DNA from: an uncultured Bacilli bacterium
GTDB lineage: Bacteria > Bacillota_I > Bacilli_A > RF39 > UBA660
DNA: 64,000 nucleotides
Assembly: GCA_934140575.1 (NCBI GenBank)
Contig: CAKPBJ010000004.1
Span: 1-64,000, forward strand
Direction of reading: 5' to 3'
Every line of letters begins with the position of its first letter. Position 1 is the stretch's first letter. The position numbers and the translations under genes were made by a program. The notes beneath the pieces are model-generated. The model saw nothing but the letters and a program-made list of their open reading frames with translations, was not told the DNA's origin and ran no database searches. Below, in pieces: positions 33,981-42,222 of this stretch.

Positions 33981-34023
33981 TTAAATCAGACTTTCCCACG
34001 GCCTAATTTATGTGGGGATTTAA
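33981..34023 (-). ncRNA. L13-type ribosomal protein leader
   Basis: In the rplM 5' UTR, two nested stems: outer TTAAATC / GATTTAA (7 bp) enclosing CCCAC / GTGGG (5 bp). Placement just before the rplM ribosome site and the CCCAC/GTGGG helix match the L13 leader of Bacillota, which is thought to mediate autoregulation. Assignment by eye. Confidence 0.7.
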
Positions 34024-34036
34024 TGTACCGATTGTA

Positions 34037-34065
34037 ATTATACTAAAAAAACTATTAAAAATCAA
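34037..34065 (-). promoter_or_regulatory. promoter of rplM-rpsI
   Basis: Minus strand TTGATT (34060-34065), 17-base spacer, TATAAT (34037-34042), giving a 5' UTR of about 65 bases that contains the leader stems. Confidence 0.8.
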
Positions 34066-34166
34066 TAGTTTTTGATTTTTTTGTATAGTTTCATCGCTTT
34101 ATTTTACAATCATTTTTGCTTTCTTCCATTTGTATATTGATATTCTGATTTAACTTTCTTTGTTTT

Positions 34167-34343
34167 CTAATTTGTTCTTAATTCTCTTCGTATTGCTAAC
34201 TTAGCAATTATCGCTTGTTCATAAATTGTCTGTTTTTCTTTTTTTGTTGATGCATGTTTTAATCTTTTCTTACTTTTATAATCTACTAATTTTTCATATG
34301 TTGAAATAAAATTTGGTATTTTATTAACTACTTTAAATTTCAC
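34167..34343 (-). CDS. doubtful small basic ORF (58 aa) between truA and rplM
   Basis: The 455-base space between truA and rplM holds a minus-strand frame that looks coding: from GTG 34343, MKFKVVNKIPNFISTYEKLV onward to AKLAIRRELRTN. It is basic and helical with no known family. Coding-like sequence in this frame extends about 15 codons further upstream (KKFQKAVFLVEK), right after a strong AGGAGG (around 34381), but no ATG/GTG/TTG follows that site in frame; only ATT at normal distance, in another frame. Either a start codon or frame has been lost (pseudogene), or a non-standard start is used. Confidence 0.35.
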   Translation of the reverse strand: MKFKVVNKIPNFISTYEKLVDYKSKKRLKHASTKKEKQTIYEQAIIAKLAIRRELRTN

Positions 34344-34419
34344 TTTTTCAACTAAGAATACAGCTTTTTGGAATTTTTTTCCTCCTGGTTTTTTATTCTA
34401 CTATTTTTTTGTATTTTTA

Positions 34420-35154
34420 TCAATTAAATTTCACATCTACTAAATATAATCCTTCGGCAGGAGCAGTTTTTCCTGCTTTTAACCTATCTTTTGATTCAAT
34501 TATTTCTTTTATTTTATTCGGCTCTAGTTTATTTTCTCCAACTTTTATAAGTATACCAACCATATTTCTTACTTGATATCTCATAAAACCATTCCCTATA
34601 AAAGTTATAGTTAATTTATTATTATCTTCTTCTATATTTGTTTCTGTGATTGTTCTTATACAATTTTCTTTTTCTTTATTATCAGTTACAAAGGCTCTAA
34701 AATCATGTGTTCCTTTAAAATACTCTATGGCTTTTTTCATGGCATTGATATTTAATTTATAGTTATATTGGAATACATAATTTCTTTCTATTGGATTATA
34801 TTCACCTAGATTTATTATATATTTATATGTTTTTTCTGCTACATTATATCTTGCATGAAAATTATCATTTACAATTTTTGTATCTATTACATGAATATCT
34901 TCTGGTAGGTTACTATTAAGTGCTCTTTTTAATTTATATTCTGTTATTGATACCTTAATATCTGCATGTCCATATTGTGATAATGCATGTACTTTTTTGT
35001 CTGTTCTACCAGTTGATGTTATAGTTGTCTTTACGCCGTTATTTATTTTTGTTAAAGCTTCTTCTAGTTTGCCTTCTATAGTATTTAGACCTGGTTGTTT
35101 TTGATATCCTGAGTAATTTGTACCATCATATGAAAATTTTATTAAAAAGCGCAT
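34420..35154 (-). CDS. truA: tRNA pseudouridine(38-40) synthase
   Basis: 244 residues. FSYDGTNYSGYQKQPG at the N-terminus, STGRTDKKVHALSQ with the catalytic Asp, FHARYNVAEKTYKYII, GTHDFRAF and GFMRYQVRNMVGIL. Converts uridines 38-40 of tRNA anticodon arms. Starts nine bases after the second EcfA-like gene, so it is cotranscribed with it; ends in TGA. Confidence 0.97.
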   Translation of the reverse strand: MRFLIKFSYDGTNYSGYQKQPGLNTIEGKLEEALTKINNGVKTTITSTGRTDKKVHALSQYGHADIKVSITEYKLKRALNSNLPEDIHVIDTKIVNDNFHARYNVAEKTYKYIINLGEYNPIERNYVFQYNYKLNINAMKKAIEYFKGTHDFRAFVTDNKEKENCIRTITETNIEEDNNKLTITFIGNGFMRYQVRNMVGILIKVGENKLEPNKIKEIIESKDRLKAGKTAPAEGLYLVDVKFN

Positions 35155-35163
35155 ATAAACCTC

Positions 35164-35949
35164 CTATACGTGTTTGTAAATATCTTTTATTATATCTCTT
35201 ATATCTTTATGATAATCAATATTTATATTTTTCTTTTTTTTAGCAATATATGTAAATTCAACTATTTCTGGAATTGTTATTTTATTTCTTGTTAAAAAGT
35301 CTACTCTTTTATATAATTCCTCTGTTTCTCCTTCTGCAAGTATTTTATCATTTTTAAAGATAATTAAGTGAGTTGTATATTTATGTAGAATATTACTATT
35401 GTTTGAAACAAATATAATTGTTTTGTTATAGATATCTTTCATTTTATTTAGAAGCATAATTATTTTTTTCTCATTTATTTTGTCTAAAAATTTGAAAGGC
35501 TCTATAATAATAATTAATGATGGATTTGATAAAAGGCCCATTGCTATTTGGATTAGCTTTTTTTCTGATGATGATAATGTATAAATGTTTCTTTTTAGAA
35601 TATCTTGATCTAATTCAACTATTTTTATTGAATCTTTTATTTTTTTATCTGGATTTTTTAGCTTTAATTTTCTTCTTATTATTTCATAATATAATAAATC
35701 ATAAACTGTTTGTAGTTTTATATTTTCATCTATTTCTTCATTAATTATACTAATTTTATTTTTATATTTATTTATATTATCTTTTGTTAATTCTTCTTGA
35801 TCTATTATTATTTTGCCTCTATATGTATTTTTTAAATTTATAATTCTTACTAATTCTTCAGTATCCTTACCTGTTATTCCATTTATTTTTGCTTTTTCTA
35901 TTGTAAAGTTTAGGAGATTGTCTTTATATTTGTAATTTTTAAATATCAT
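35164..35949 (-). CDS. degenerate EcfA-like ABC ATPase (second copy)
   Basis: 261 residues from ATG 35949, which overlaps the previous stop as ATGA (another in-frame ATG is at 35955). ABC-ATPase outline is recognisable but the motifs are eroded: where Walker A should be there is INGITGKDTEEL, lacking GxxxxGK[ST]; the signature reads LSSSE; Walker B is LIIIIEPF, with Asp replaced; the switch His is replaced in FVSNNSN. It can hardly bind or hydrolyse ATP alone. Position before truA is that of ecfA2 in other Bacillota. No ecfT follows. Frame fully open over 260 codons, so still under selection. Confidence 0.75.
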   Translation of the reverse strand: MIFKNYKYKDNLLNFTIEKAKINGITGKDTEELVRIINLKNTYRGKIIIDQEELTKDNINKYKNKISIINEEIDENIKLQTVYDLLYYEIIRRKLKLKNPDKKIKDSIKIVELDQDILKRNIYTLSSSEKKLIQIAMGLLSNPSLIIIIEPFKFLDKINEKKIIMLLNKMKDIYNKTIIFVSNNSNILHKYTTHLIIFKNDKILAEGETEELYKRVDFLTRNKITIPEIVEFTYIAKKKKNINIDYHKDIRDIIKDIYKHV

Positions 35950-36731
35950 TTCCATAATTCTTCAACCATCCTATTCATATCAAGTGTTAGTTTTGTTATT
36001 AATTCGTAATCTCTTAGTTTAACAGATAAGTCAACCATAAATGGTAAGTTAAGTCCTGCTTTATTTATTAAGTTGTCTCTTTGTAATATTGTAATTGGCT
36101 CTCCAGATAAAAGTGTTCTTCCCTCATCTATTATGTATAAATAGTCTGAGTAAAGGCTTTGGTTTAAATCTATTGTTGTCATAATTACGGTTAAGCCAAA
36201 TTTATCTCTATAATCTCTTAAAAAGTTATATACGTTTTCAAGTTCTTTTAAATCTAAGTAATTATCAATATTATCCAATAGTAGAATGTCAGGATGATTT
36301 ATTAGGGCAACTGCAATTTGAGCTAATACAATTTCACTTGTTGATAATGTATTTATCTCTTTGTTTAACATTCTTTTTATTTTTAGTCCTTTTACTATGT
36401 AATTCATAAATATTCTTTTATCTTTATCAAGTAATTCTGATTGGAATGATAATTCTTCTTCTAATGTATTTTCTATAAAAATTATTTCCTTTGGAATTAC
36501 ACTTCTTACTATCTTTAGATATTCATCAGGTTTATATTCGTTTATGTTTTTTCCATATAATATTATATTACTATCTAATTTTATTTCTCTTCTTAAAATT
36601 CTTATAAGTGTAGTTTTGCCACAGTTATTTTTACCTGAGATAGTTGTAATTTTATTTTTTTCGATATAAATACTTAAATTATTAAAAATATTTTTATATT
36701 TTAAGTCATTAATATTTAAAATAACATCCAT
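35946..36731 (-). CDS. EcfA-like ABC ATPase (first copy, partly degenerate)
   Basis: 261 residues. Walker A intact: ISGKNNCGKTTLIRIL (~33-48). The signature is LSTSE instead of LSGGQ, Walker B reads ILLLDNIDN with the catalytic Glu changed to Asn, and the switch His is changed (MTTIDLNQ). So it may bind ATP but probably hydrolyses it poorly. In the ecfA1 position after rplQ; followed with a short overlap by the second, more eroded copy. The ECF transporter energising role for vitamin uptake is known for normal relatives; here it is uncertain. Confidence 0.8.
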   Translation of the reverse strand: MDVILNINDLKYKNIFNNLSIYIEKNKITTISGKNNCGKTTLIRILRREIKLDSNIILYGKNINEYKPDEYLKIVRSVIPKEIIFIENTLEEELSFQSELLDKDKRIFMNYIVKGLKIKRMLNKEINTLSTSEIVLAQIAVALINHPDILLLDNIDNYLDLKELENVYNFLRDYRDKFGLTVIMTTIDLNQSLYSDYLYIIDEGRTLLSGEPITILQRDNLINKAGLNLPFMVDLSVKLRDYELITKLTLDMNRMVEELWK

Positions 36732-36754
36732 TTTACCACTCCCCTGAATTAATA

Positions 36755-36783
36755 TTAAAAGCCAACTGTTAGCTGGCTTTTTT
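36755..36783 (-). terminator. terminator of the SDR gene
   Basis: Minus strand AAAAGCCA / TGGCTTTT, 9-base loop, followed by AATATT. The stop codon of the SDR gene lies in the hairpin. Weak T tail, so some read-through to the ABC genes is likely. Confidence 0.6.
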
Positions 36784-37524
36784 CTTTTGAATTCTATAAA
36801 TTATTCTTAATAAGAATTTATCTGAAACAAATCTACTAAAGAATTTTGCACATTTCATTTTAAAGCCTGGAATAATTAACATCTTGTTTTCTAGTGTTTT
36901 ATCAATGGCGTAGCGTGCTACAAAAGCACTTTTTAATGGTTTAACTGAAAATTTCACCTTTGCTACATTATTAAAGTTAGTTTCTACTGGACCTGGGCAT
37001 AGTACAGATACGTGTACTTTTGTTTTCTTTTTCTTTTCTTCATAGTATAATGCCTCTGTTAGTTGATATACATATGATTTTGTTGCATAATATGTACTCA
37101 TTAATGGTCCAGGCTGGAAAGCTGCAGATGATGCGACATTTAATATATATGTATCTGAATCACGTTTTTCCATATCTTTTACAAATGATTTAGTTAATAT
37201 ATGAACTGCTTTGATATTTGTATTAATTAATTCTAAATCCTTGTTAAGGTCTGTTTCTGATAATGGTCCAAAGTCTCCTAATCCGGCATTATTTATTAAC
37301 ATATCAATATTTTCTTTTTTTGCTAATGCATACAATTCTTTTACTTTTTGTTCTTGAGAAAGGTCTGCAACTATTATTGTTACTTTTGTAGGAAGTTTTT
37401 CTTGTATTTCTTCTAGCTTTTCTTTGTTTCTAGCTACTAATATTAACTCCCATTTTTTTGTTGCGAGATATCTAGCCATATCTAGTCCTATACCAGATGA
37501 TGCGCCTGTTATTAATGCTTTCAT
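36769..37524 (-). CDS. short-chain dehydrogenase/reductase (SDR)
   Basis: 251 residues from ATG 37524, supported by GGGTGA just upstream; an in-frame ATG 51 bases earlier has no ribosome site. Classical SDR: ALITGASSGIGLDMARYL (NAD(P) site), INNAGLGDFG, then NVASSAAFQPGPLMSTYYATKSYV giving the Ser-Tyr-Lys catalytic set, and LCPGPVETNF. Basic residues after the first strand (VARNKEKL) suggest NADPH preference. Substrate unknown. It is inserted between rplQ and the ABC genes, where other Bacillota have none. Confidence 0.9.
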   Translation of the reverse strand: MKALITGASSGIGLDMARYLATKKWELILVARNKEKLEEIQEKLPTKVTIIVADLSQEQKVKELYALAKKENIDMLINNAGLGDFGPLSETDLNKDLELINTNIKAVHILTKSFVKDMEKRDSDTYILNVASSAAFQPGPLMSTYYATKSYVYQLTEALYYEEKKKKTKVHVSVLCPGPVETNFNNVAKVKFSVKPLKSAFVARYAIDKTLENKMLIIPGFKMKCAKFFSRFVSDKFLLRIIYRIQKKKAS

Positions 37525-37587
37525 AAAATCACCCATTTCTCTTTTATTATAGCAAATTGTCAGCTGTTTTTCCACTTAAATATTGCA

Positions 37588-37616
37588 TCAAAAAAGCAAG
37601 TAAAACTACTTGCTTA
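37588..37616 (-). terminator. terminator at the end of the S10-spc-alpha cluster
   Basis: Minus strand perfect 9-bp stem AAGCAAGTA / TACTTGCTT, 4-base loop, TTTTTTG, directly after rplQ. Confidence 0.9.
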
Positions 37617-37620
37617 AAAA

Positions 37621-38019
37621 TTATTTGTCTTCTTTTTTAGATTTTTTTGTTTCTTTTGTTTCTTCAGGTTTAGTTTCTTCAACTAATCTTAAAATTACCA
37701 TTAAGGCATTGTCTCCACGTCTTTCATCTAATTTTAAGATTTGTGTATAACCACCATTACGATTTTCATAGCGTTTTGCTAAGTCATTAAATATTTTATC
37801 AACAACTTTTTTGTCATTATGTAAGAAAGCTAATGCTTTACGACGAGAAACTAAGTCACCTTTCTTTCCATAAGTAATCATCTTATCAACGAACTTACGT
37901 ACTTCTTTGGCTCTAGTTTCAGTTGTTGTGATTGATTCATTTAAAACTACTTGCTTTGTTAATGTAGCTAATAAACTTCTTCTATGTTTATTATCTGAAC
38001 CTAATTTTCTATATGCCAT
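37621..38019 (-). CDS. rplQ: 50S ribosomal protein L17
   Basis: 132 residues. AYRKLGSDNKHRRSLLATLTKQV at the N-terminus, TTETRAKEVRKFVDKMITYGKKG and GGYTQILKLDERRGDNALM. C-terminal Lys/Glu-rich tail is longer than the B. subtilis protein by about ten residues. Last gene of the cluster, 17 bases after rpoA. Confidence 0.98.
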   Translation of the reverse strand: MAYRKLGSDNKHRRSLLATLTKQVVLNESITTTETRAKEVRKFVDKMITYGKKGDLVSRRKALAFLHNDKKVVDKIFNDLAKRYENRNGGYTQILKLDERRGDNALMVILRLVEETKPEETKETKKSKKEDK

Positions 38020-38036
38020 AGTTACTCCTCCTTATT

Positions 38037-38987
38037 TTAGTCATCATCACGTAAGATTAAGCCCATATCTCTAATTTTATCTAATACTTCTTTTAGAGAT
38101 TTTTTACCTAAATTACGTATTTTCATCATATCAGATTCACTCTTATTTACAAGATCTTGTAATGTATGAATTCCTGCTCTCTTTAAGCAATTATATGCTC
38201 TTACTGAGAAGTCTAAATCTTCTATTGATGTTTCTAAAGCTTTAACTTTTGGATCTTCTGTTTTTTCAATCATCATTCCACTTACATCAGCGATTGCTGA
38301 TAAATCAGTTAAGATTTCTAAGTGTTCGATTAAAATTCTTGATGCTAATGCTATTGCTTCTTCAGGTTTAATTGAACCATTTGTCCAAACATCTAAAGTT
38401 AATTTATCATAACTTTCATCTTGTCCTACACGAGCATTTCCAACTTCATATGAAACTCTTTCAATAGGAGAATAAATTGAGTCAATAGCAATTTCTCCAA
38501 CACCTTTTATATCATGAATTCTCTTGTTATCTTCACTTCTAACATATCCACGACCATTTGTAACAGTCATTTCCATGCTGAAAGATGCACCTTTTGATAA
38601 AGTACAAATAACTTTATCTGGGTTAATTACTTCAATATCTGCATCATGTTCAATATCTGCTGCAGTTACTTCTCCTTCTTTTGTTGTGTTGATACGTACA
38701 ACCTTTGCTTCATTTGAATGATTTTTAAATACTATTCCTTTTAAGTTTAAGATAATAGTAATTACATCTTCATATACTCCATCAATTGTTTGGAATTCAT
38801 GAAGTACTCCATCAATTTTAATACTACTGATAGCGCTTCCTGGAAGAGATGATAGCATAACTCTTCTTAATGCATTACCGATTGTAGTACCAAAACCTCT
38901 TTCTAATGGTTCTAGTTCGAATTTTCCATAAAAATTACTTTCTACAGAATCAGTTATTTTATAAATTGGTTTTTCAAATTGTAACAT
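38037..38987 (-). CDS. rpoA: RNA polymerase alpha subunit
   Basis: 316 residues. N-terminal assembly domain: KFELEPLERGFGTTIGNALRRVMLSSLPG and DGVLHEFQTIDGVYEDV. Flexible linker at ~225-245, then the C-terminal DNA/activator-contact domain with IEDLDFSVRAYNCLKRAGIHTLQDL and KIRNLGKKSLKEV. Complete and normal. Confidence 0.99.
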   Translation of the reverse strand: MLQFEKPIYKITDSVESNFYGKFELEPLERGFGTTIGNALRRVMLSSLPGSAISSIKIDGVLHEFQTIDGVYEDVITIILNLKGIVFKNHSNEAKVVRINTTKEGEVTAADIEHDADIEVINPDKVICTLSKGASFSMEMTVTNGRGYVRSEDNKRIHDIKGVGEIAIDSIYSPIERVSYEVGNARVGQDESYDKLTLDVWTNGSIKPEEAIALASRILIEHLEILTDLSAIADVSGMMIEKTEDPKVKALETSIEDLDFSVRAYNCLKRAGIHTLQDLVNKSESDMMKIRNLGKKSLKEVLDKIRDMGLILRDDD

Positions 38988-39031
38988 GAAACTAACCTCC
39001 CTTTACTTTTTTTCACAAACTAATTTCTAAA

Positions 39032-39415
39032 TTATCCACGAGGACGTTTTGGTGGACGACATCCATTGTGTGGAATTGGTGTAACGTCAACGATTGATGT
39101 TACTTCTAGACCAGCTGTTTGTAATGAACGAATTGCAGTTTCACGACCTGGACCTAAACCTTTTACGCGAACTTCAACTTTACGCATACCCATATCGAAT
39201 GCTGCTTTTCCTGCAGCTTCTGCAGCCATTCCTGCAGCGAATGGAGTTGATTTCTTACTTCCTTTGAAACCGATTGCACCAGATGATGCCCAACTAATTA
39301 CATTACCATCTTTATCTGTTAATGTTGTAATTGTATTATTAAATGTTGAATGAATATGAGCTATACCTTCTGGAACATTCTTTTTAACTTTTTTCTTTCT
39401 TGTTTTATAAGCCAT
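39032..39415 (-). CDS. rpsK: 30S ribosomal protein S11
   Basis: 127 residues. GIAHIHSTFNNTITTLTD, GFKGSKKSTPFAA and the C-terminal TPIPHNGCRPPKRPRG. Lines the platform near the Shine-Dalgarno helix. Confidence 0.98.
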   Translation of the reverse strand: MAYKTRKKKVKKNVPEGIAHIHSTFNNTITTLTDKDGNVISWASSGAIGFKGSKKSTPFAAGMAAEAAGKAAFDMGMRKVEVRVKGLGPGRETAIRSLQTAGLEVTSIVDVTPIPHNGCRPPKRPRG

Positions 39416-39448
39416 AAGTCTTACCTCCTTTTAAATTTTATCCTTTAA

Positions 39449-39817
39449 CTAAACTTTCTTCTTATTTGCTACAGTTTTACCTTTACCCTTACGAGTACGA
39501 GCATTACGATTAGTTCTTTGTCCTCTTACAGGTAATCCTTTTTTATGACGACTTCCTTCATATGAGTTAATTTCCATCTTTGTTTTAATGTTCATGTTAA
39601 CTTCACGACGTAAGTCACCTTCAGTTAAATGTTTATTGATTTCATCACGAATTTTAATTAAATCATCTTGTGATAAATCTTTAGTTTTTGTAGTTGGATC
39701 AATGTCAACTTCTTTTAAAATTTGTTTTGCAAGACTTCTTCCAATACCATAAATGTATGTTAATGAAATACAGATATGTTTATCATTTGGAATGTCTACA
39801 CCTTTAATACGTGCCAT
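39449..39817 (-). CDS. rpsM: 30S ribosomal protein S13
   Basis: 122 residues. ARIKGVDIPNDKHICISLTYIYGIGRSLA, LRREVNMNIK and GLPVRGQRTNRNARTRKG. Its basic C-terminal tail contacts P-site tRNA. Confidence 0.98.
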   Translation of the reverse strand: MARIKGVDIPNDKHICISLTYIYGIGRSLAKQILKEVDIDPTTKTKDLSQDDLIKIRDEINKHLTEGDLRREVNMNIKTKMEINSYEGSRHKKGLPVRGQRTNRNARTRKGKGKTVANKKKV

Positions 39818-39836
39818 TTAATACACCTCCTATAAA

Positions 39837-39950
39837 TTATCCTTGAACTTGTTTGTGTTTTGGGTTTTCACAAATAATTCTTACTTTTCCTTTACGCTTA
39901 ATTACTTTACATTTTTCGCATATTGGTTTTACTGATGCTTTAACTTTCAT
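39837..39950 (-). CDS. rpmJ: 50S ribosomal protein L36
   Basis: 37 residues, MKVKASVKPICEKCKVIKRK continuing to CENPKHKQVQG. Zinc-ribbon type, C11-C14 with C27 and H32, the standard C+ form. Lies between infA and rpsM as usual; too short for most ORF lists. Confidence 0.97.
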   Translation of the reverse strand: MKVKASVKPICEKCKVIKRKGKVRIICENPKHKQVQG

Positions 39951-39964
39951 ATTTTTCCCTCCTA

Positions 39965-40180
39965 TTATTTACGATAGGTAATACGCCCACGTGTTAAATC
40001 ATAAGGCGATAGTTCTATCATTACGGTATCTCCTGCTAAGATGCGAATATAATTCATTCGTATTTTACCAGAAACGTGAGCTTCCACAATGTGTCCATTT
40101 TCCAATTGAACTTTGAATTTTCCTCCTGGAATAATTTCAAGAACTTTACCTTCAATTTCAATTGTATCTTCCTTAGCCAT
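39965..40180 (-). CDS. infA: translation initiation factor IF-1
   Basis: 71 residues, one S1/OB-fold domain: EDTIEIEGKVLEIIPGGKFKVQLENG, HVSGKIRMNYIRI and DTVMIELSPYDLTRGRITYRK. Binds the A site during initiation. Follows two unusual hairpins rather than the map gene found there in relatives. Confidence 0.98.
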   Translation of the reverse strand: MAKEDTIEIEGKVLEIIPGGKFKVQLENGHIVEAHVSGKIRMNYIRILAGDTVMIELSPYDLTRGRITYRK

Positions 40181-40207
40181 CTTTTCACTCTCCTGTCAAT
40201 ATTTTAT

Positions 40208-40272
40208 CCATCGGCAGTTATTAATAGAGCGATGGAATTGTATCTATCTAAGAAGGTAATAAATACCTTCTT
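40208..40272 (-). promoter_or_regulatory. two hairpins between adk and infA
   Basis: First in transcription order, perfect 9-bp stem AAGAAGGTA / TACCTTCTT with a 5-base loop (40250-40272). Then CCATCG / CGATGG (40208-40235) with a 16-base loop. Neither has a T run, so they are not standard terminators. They could be RNA processing or regulatory stems for infA; the first is also a near-perfect DNA palindrome. Confidence 0.5.
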
Positions 40273-40296
40273 ATTATCAGATACTGATTTGATACA

Positions 40297-40950
40297 TTAA
40301 TCTCTTATAATTTTATCAATTTTTTTAAATATATTTTCAACAGTATCATTACCGTCTACTTCTATTAACACTTTCTTATCTCTATAATGTTCTATTATTG
40401 GTTCAGTTTTTTCTATATACATTTGATATCTTGTATCGAATGCCTCTAGGTTATCATCAGATCTTTGATATAACTTACCACCACAACTATCACATATAGA
40501 GTCTACTTGTGGAGAACTACTTTCATAGTTAATGTTATAAATTGTTTTACAATCTTCACATATTCTTCTTCCAACAATTCTTTTCTCAAGTGTTTCTTTG
40601 TCTACATTTATTAAAATTACATTACCTACTTCATATCCTAGTTTATCTAAGATTTTGTCATATTCATAAGCTTGGTCTAAATTTCTAGGAAAACCATCAA
40701 TTATAAAACCATGCTTACAATCATCTTTTTTTAATCTGTCTTCGATTAATTGATATGTAATTTCATCTTTTACTAGCTTCCCGCTCGCTAATGTTTCAGC
40801 AACATATTGACCAATTTCATTATCTTGCTTGGAAATTTCTCTTAGGATATCTCCTGTTGAGATATGAGGTATGCCATATTTTTCTACTACCAATTCGGCT
40901 TGTGTACCTTTTCCTGCGGCAGGTGGAGCTATAAACATAACATTTTTCAT
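40297..40950 (-). CDS. adk: adenylate kinase
   Basis: 217 residues. P loop APPAAGKGTQAE (Ala-Ala in place of the more usual Gly-Ala/Gly-Ser), STGDILRE, GFIIDGFPRNLDQA and RRICEDCKTIYNI with CDSCGG, so the zinc-binding long LID form of Gram-positives. ATG overlaps the secY stop as TAATG. Interconverts AMP, ADP and ATP. Confidence 0.97.
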   Translation of the reverse strand: MKNVMFIAPPAAGKGTQAELVVEKYGIPHISTGDILREISKQDNEIGQYVAETLASGKLVKDEITYQLIEDRLKKDDCKHGFIIDGFPRNLDQAYEYDKILDKLGYEVGNVILINVDKETLEKRIVGRRICEDCKTIYNINYESSSPQVDSICDSCGGKLYQRSDDNLEAFDTRYQMYIEKTEPIIEHYRDKKVLIEVDGNDTVENIFKKIDKIIRD

Positions 40951-42221
40951 TATCTTCTACTATATCCTCTCTTATAACTTCTAGTTAAAATACTTCCTTC
41001 TAGTTGTTTATAAGTTTCAAGTGCAACACCAACTACAATTAACAATCCTGTTCCACCTATTGTTACAGATGTTGGCAGACTTGTAATTTTAGAAAATATA
41101 ATTGGTAGCCCTGCGATTACAGTTAAGAATGTTGCTCCTAAAATTGTTAATCTTGATAAGATTCTATTTACATAGTTCTTTGTTTCATCTCCTGGTCTAA
41201 TACCTGGAATGTAACCACCATTATCTTGTAAGTTCTTTGCAAATTCATCTGGTTTTAATTGGATGAATGTATAAAAATATGCAAAGAAGAAGATAAATAT
41301 TACATATAATATAAATCCTACTGGAGTTGTATATGTTAAGTATTTTTGAACAATTACTGTGAAATTATCATTTTTTATAACTGTTGCAATAATACTTGGT
41401 ATTGACATCAAGCTTGATGCGAATATTACTGGAATAACTCCTGCTGAATTTAATTTTATAGGCATAAAACTTTGGGCATTGCCATAAGCACTTGTTGATT
41501 TATTGGCATATTGTATTGGTATTCTTCGTTCTGATTCTTGAACAAATATCATTCCAATTACTATTGCAAAATATACAATAACGAATAATGCAAATTTAAC
41601 AATTCCAAGTGTTATAATTTGTGCTGTTCCATCAAATGTTACAAGGTTTGAAAACGCAGTGATAAACATTTGTGGAAGTGATGCAATAATTCCTGCCATA
41701 ATTATTAGACTCATTCCATTTCCAAGGCCTTTTTGAGTGATTTGATCACCCAACCACATAAGTAGTGAAGTTCCAGCAGTTAAAACTGTTGCAATATACA
41801 TATATTGCATTGGACTTTCACCTTTTCCAAAGAATGCAAAGGCAAATGCATATCCTTCAATAAAAGCGAATGCTACTCCTAAGTATCTTGTTATTTGACT
41901 GATTTTTTGTCTACCAGTATGTCCTTGTTTTCTTAATTCTGTAAAATATGGAATAATGTCCATTTGTAATAATTGCATTATGATTGATGCCGTTATATAA
42001 GGCATAACTCCTAATGCGAATATTGAGAAGTTTTTAAGAGCTCCTCCTCCAATAGTATTTAACAATTCTAGGAAACCTAGACTTTCCGTTAAATCTTTTG
42101 TGCCTGGTACTCTAATTGAACATCCTAATACGAATATTGTTAGAGCAGCTAAAGTATAGTATATTCTATGACGTAAATCTTTATTTTCTGAAGTAAATAA
42201 TTCCTTCATAAATTTAAACAT
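40950..42221 (-). CDS. secY: protein translocase channel subunit SecY
   Basis: 423 residues, ten membrane helices. Typical segments: ALGVMPYITASIIMQLLQ, TRYLGVAFAFIEG, ISQ/GLGNGMSLIIMAGI, the cytoplasmic RRIPIQYANKS loop for SecA/ribosome contact and GGYIPGIRPGDETKNYVN. Forms the export pore with SecE/SecG. One base after rplO. Confidence 0.98.
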   Translation of the reverse strand: MFKFMKELFTSENKDLRHRIYYTLAALTIFVLGCSIRVPGTKDLTESLGFLELLNTIGGGALKNFSIFALGVMPYITASIIMQLLQMDIIPYFTELRKQGHTGRQKISQITRYLGVAFAFIEGYAFAFAFFGKGESPMQYMYIATVLTAGTSLLMWLGDQITQKGLGNGMSLIIMAGIIASLPQMFITAFSNLVTFDGTAQIITLGIVKFALFVIVYFAIVIGMIFVQESERRIPIQYANKSTSAYGNAQSFMPIKLNSAGVIPVIFASSLMSIPSIIATVIKNDNFTVIVQKYLTYTTPVGFILYVIFIFFFAYFYTFIQLKPDEFAKNLQDNGGYIPGIRPGDETKNYVNRILSRLTILGATFLTVIAGLPIIFSKITSLPTSVTIGGTGLLIVVGVALETYKQLEGSILTRSYKRGYSRR

Positions 42222-42222
42222 C

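Noticed and set aside
39066..39353. 95-codon plus-strand frame opposite rpsK
   Set aside because: rpsK is certain on the other strand; the frame has no ribosome site and no known family.
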